Assembly: GCA_937894495.1 (NCBI GenBank)
Contig: CALCRR010000036.1
Span: forward strand, 1 to 6,489
Direction: 5' to 3'
Length of the DNA stretch: 6,489 nt
DNA from: an uncultured Ruminococcus sp.
GTDB taxonomy: Bacteria > Bacillota > Clostridia > Oscillospirales > Ruminococcaceae
The stretch's first letter is position 1. Every line of letters begins with the position of its first letter. The translations under genes and the position numbers were made by a program. The notes beneath the pieces were generated by a model. That model did no database searches and was not told where the DNA came from. It worked only from the letters and a program-made list of their open reading frames with translations. Of this stretch, positions 3,908-6,489 are shown one piece after another.

Positions 3908-6489
3908 ATGAAGAAAAGAATTTTGAGTTCTTTCATGGCGTTTTTGATGATTTGCAGTTTTTCCTGCATTTTACCGGAAAATTGTGTCATGAATATTACA
4001 GCATATGCTATATCTGAAAATGATGTGGTGTCATGGATGAGTTCTTATAATGGGAAAACAATTTCTGATGGTGGAACGCAATGCGTAGCAGCATTCAATT
4101 CATATTTACGTTTATTTGGAATAACCAATCCGATTGGTCAATATCCAGTTGGCGGAGCAAAACAAATCTTCGATTACCCTGCACCTGTTGGTTGGCAAAA
4201 AATCAATGGCAGCGGCAATTACTGTGTAGGTGATATTGTAATCTGGAATGGCAACGTTGGCGGTGGATATGGTCATGTTGGAATGGTATATTCTACATCA
4301 GGTGGAGTCAAAATATTTGATCAAAACTGGGTGGTGAAAAACCAGTGCGGTATTCATAACATTTCTTCTGAAGGTTCTATTAGAGGTGTTTTTAGACCAC
4401 CTCTTTCTACAACTACTGGATGCTCTTGTAGCGACAGCTACGCCGGGACCTACGAAGCGACAGCTAATGGAGGTTTGATAATCAGAAGCGGACATGGTAC
4501 AGGCTATGGACAGATAGGAACAATTCCTAAAGGAGCGCAGTGTACTGTAACAAAGGGCGATGGCACGTGGGCTCATGTTTCATACAATGGCGTTAATGGA
4601 TATTCATCAATGCAGTATCTTAAATTAGTGCAAGCTGCAAATCATTCACCATTAGGTTATGTTGACTTAGTTGAAGGCGGAGAATGTTCTGTTCATGTAC
4701 GAGGTTGGGTTTATGATCCAGATCTTCCATCTCAATCCCTTGAAATTCATGTGTATATTGGCGGGAATGTTGGAGAGAGTACAGTAATCACTCGTCAAAC
4801 TGGTGTGATGGCAAATCAATATAGAGAAGATGTTAATGCTGCTTGTGGTATTTCTGGTAATCACGGATTTGATCAGTGGATTTCCACAACTGCGAGAGGA
4901 GATCAACCTGTTTATATTCATGTAGTAGATGCTAATGATTCAAACGGAAATACAATTGTCAAGAGTGGCGACACATTTAAGTTTACAGCCAACATTACAG
5001 AAAAACAGGGGCATGTAATGACAGAGTCGGAAGCAGCAGGACAGACAATTCCAGATGGTGAATACTGGATAATAAGTGAGCTTGGACGGAGAGTATATCT
5101 TGATGTTCCCGGAACCGCTTATCCTGCGGCAAGTGGAGAAAAACTCATAGTGACTGAAGGTAGTACATTACCTGATAAATATGATACATGGAAAGTAACA
5201 TATCTTAATAATGGTTTCTACAAAATAACTCAAAATGGGAAAGATATTGCTATAGATGTTCCTGGTGCATCATTGAATCATAAGACAAAAGTTCAAACTC
5301 ATGGTGATAATGAAACAGTAGCACAGCAGTGGTCAATAAAAGAAACGACCGATCATGGATATTCTATCCAGTCAAGAGCAAATGGATATTACCTTGATGT
5401 GGCAAACGCAAAAATAGGAGAAGATGGATATCTTCAGACACATGAAGGTAATGGCTCTAAAGCTCAGTCGTGGTGCTTTGTTCCATTTTATTCCGATGAC
5501 AGACCAATAGAAGATGGTGAGTACTACATTAAATCAGCAGCAGGTGAGGCATATTTAGATGTAGATGGCGACTTCAATTATACAAATGGAGCTAATGTTC
5601 AGGTTTGGAATAATAAAGCGGACATTTTCAATCTAACATATGTTGGAAATGGTTACTACACTGTCATAGAAAAGACAACTGGATTATCTCTTGATGTAGA
5701 AGACGGTGATGAAGCAGCATTTCTCAACAGAAAGAATATTCAGCTTTGGGAATATAATCCGAACAACAAGAGAGGACAATTATGGCGTATAGTTGATGAA
5801 GGTAATGGTAATTATCGACTGATATCAATGCTAAGCGGATATTCTCTTGATCTTGCAGGAATGAAAACGGCAAATGGTACTAATGTTCAGCAACACCCAT
5901 ACAACACATCTAATGCTCAGAAATGGTCGCTTGAAAAAGTACATGAACACAGCTATACCGAAAAGGTAGTTCCCGCTACCTGCACAAGCAAGGGTTATAC
6001 ACTCCATACCTGTACAGTATGCGGAGACAGCTACAAGGACAATGAGACAGAACTTGGCGCTCATAAGTTTGGCGCATGGACAACAACTGTTGAGCCGACA
6101 ACCACAACGGAGGGAGCAGCAGTTCACAAGTGTACAGTATGCGGCAAGGAGGAAACAAAGACTCTTGACAAGCTGCCGCAGGAGGTAGACCCGAATGCAC
6201 CGCAGATAGTGGTTGAGAGCGTAACTACCAGCGCAGGTCAGACAGTAAAAGTAAATGTCAATATAAAGAATAACCCCGGGATCTCAAACTGCCTCTTTAA
6301 AGTAGGCTATGATAAGAATGTTATGACCCTTGTTGGTGCGGAGTCAAAGGATCTTGGAACATTGCTAAATGGCTCAGTTGATGAATCTCCATACATCGTT
6401 TCATGGACTAACCCTGTTGAGAACAGTAATGTAAATGGAACAATCGTTGAGCTAACCTTTAAGATAAAGGAAAATACAAGTGAAGGGAC
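3908..6489 (+). CDS. Secreted CHAP-SH3b-lectin-cohesin multidomain protein (3' end outside window)
   Basis: An open frame of 860 codons running off the right edge. The ATG has AAGGAG (3894-3899) 8 bases upstream. A signal peptide (1-34) starts MKKR, has a hydrophobic core and likely cleaves after AYA. A CHAP amidase/peptidase domain (about 37-170) has C59 in GGTQCVAAF, H123 in YGHVGMV and D138 or N140 in DQNW, so it probably cuts peptidoglycan. An SH3b-type wall-binding domain is at about 178-242. A beta domain with a GWxxD-like motif (RGWVYDPD) is at 250-364; I cannot name its family. Two ricin-type beta-trefoils (about 381-527 and 534-678) carry QxW motifs at Q473, Q520, Q624 and Q671. Two CxxC repeats are at 679-757. 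A cohesin domain begins near 766 (GYDKNVMTLVG…NGTIVELTFKIKE). It would be exported, bind wall or glycan, and recruit dockerin proteins. The right repeat of the invertible segment sits in its leader. Confidence 0.92.
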   Translation, partial: MKKRILSSFMAFLMICSFSCILPENCVMNITAYAISENDVVSWMSSYNGKTISDGGTQCVAAFNSYLRLFGITNPIGQYPVGGAKQIFDYPAPVGWQKINGSGNYCVGDIVIWNGNVGGGYGHVGMVYSTSGGVKIFDQNWVVKNQCGIHNISSEGSIRGVFRPPLSTTTGCSCSDSYAGTYEATANGGLIIRSGHGTGYGQIGTIPKGAQCTVTKGDGTWAHVSYNGVNGYSSMQYLKLVQAANHSPLGYVDLVEGGECSVHVRGWVYDPDLPSQSLEIHVYIGGNVGESTVITRQTGVMANQYREDVNAACGISGNHGFDQWISTTARGDQPVYIHVVDANDSNGNTIVKSGDTFKFTANITEKQGHVMTESEAAGQTIPDGEYWIISELGRRVYLDVPGTAYPAASGEKLIVTEGSTLPDKYDTWKVTYLNNGFYKITQNGKDIAIDVPGASLNHKTKVQTHGDNETVAQQWSIKETTDHGYSIQSRANGYYLDVANAKIGEDGYLQTHEGNGSKAQSWCFVPFYSDDRPIEDGEYYIKSAAGEAYLDVDGDFNYTNGANVQVWNNKADIFNLTYVGNGYYTVIEKTTGLSLDVEDGDEAAFLNRKNIQLWEYNPNNKRGQLWRIVDEGNGNYRLISMLSGYSLDLAGMKTANGTNVQQHPYNTSNAQKWSLEKVHEHSYTEKVVPATCTSKGYTLHTCTVCGDSYKDNETELGAHKFGAWTTTVEPTTTTEGAAVHKCTVCGKEETKTLDKLPQEVDPNAPQIVVESVTTSAGQTVKVNVNIKNNPGISNCLFKVGYDKNVMTLVGAESKDLGTLLNGSVDESPYIVSWTNPVENSNVNGTIVELTFKIKENTSEG
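5942..6180 (+). repeat. Two tandem cysteine-pair linker repeats before the cohesin
   Basis: Within the surface protein, two related units read HTCTVCGDSY and HKCTVCGKEE, each within about 40 residues. At DNA level a 14-bp direct repeat TGTACAGTATGCGG recurs at 6011-6024 and 6131-6144, 120 bp apart. Such H/Y…C..C units are common linkers in ruminococcal and other Firmicute surface proteins. The paired cysteines could bind metal or form disulfides. Confidence 0.6.

Noticed and set aside
5831..6200. Leftward cysteine-rich frames opposite the linker repeats
   Set aside because: They mirror the CxxC repeats of the surface-protein gene on the other strand; no independent support.
1..6489. CRISPR arrays or riboswitches
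   Set aside because: No regularly spaced direct repeats and no recognisable riboswitch core were seen.

Overview
The window looks like chromosome from a gut or rumen Firmicute of the Ruminococcus type (Oscillospiraceae). The main reason is the last gene, which joins a signal peptide, lectin modules, paired-cysteine linker repeats and a cohesin domain, a combination typical of cellulosome-forming or cohesin-rich ruminococci. The intergenic DNA is AT-rich, and the ribosome binding sites are strong GGAGG/AAGGAG types.

Left part (1-1786): a large serine recombinase reads rightward. Its reading frame is shifted by one base in an eight-A run near the 3' end, so its conserved C-terminus lies in the +1 frame (to 1664). 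About 65 bases further on is the 3' part of a tRNA-Asn(GTT) gene lacking a recognisable 5' end and D-arm, followed by an ordinary hairpin terminator. The simplest reading is that 1-~1730 is the right end of an integrated element, with its recombinase next to the attachment junction, and that the DNA beyond is the host side. A local deletion of the D-arm is the alternative.

Middle (1787-2513): two hairpin terminators, a small leftward XRE-family repressor-like gene, its likely promoter, and about 250 bp of AT-rich DNA ending in a strong hairpin terminator.

Right part (2514-6489): a tyrosine recombinase gene sits alone between two exact 22-bp inverted repeats (2514-2535 and 3815-3836). Each repeat has the form of a tyrosine recombinase crossover site: short inverted arms around an asymmetric 7-bp spacer, with the two spacers opposed. 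This predicts a self-encoded invertible segment of about 1.3 kb. A near-consensus promoter just inside the left end points outward, in the present orientation straight into the terminator that abuts the repeat. Inversion would turn it towards the gene at 3908, whose start lies 71 bp beyond the right repeat. That gene encodes a secreted protein (at least 860 residues, running off the window) with CHAP peptidoglycan hydrolase, SH3b, a GWxxD-type beta domain, two ricin-type lectin domains, cysteine repeats and a cohesin domain.

The most interesting hypothesis is a Hin/fljBA-like phase switch built on a tyrosine recombinase that controls a surface or secreted wall-active, cohesin-bearing protein. 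It is inferred from sequence layout only. A second, weaker promoter candidate facing the gene in the present orientation means the switch might alter promoter strength rather than act as strict ON/OFF.
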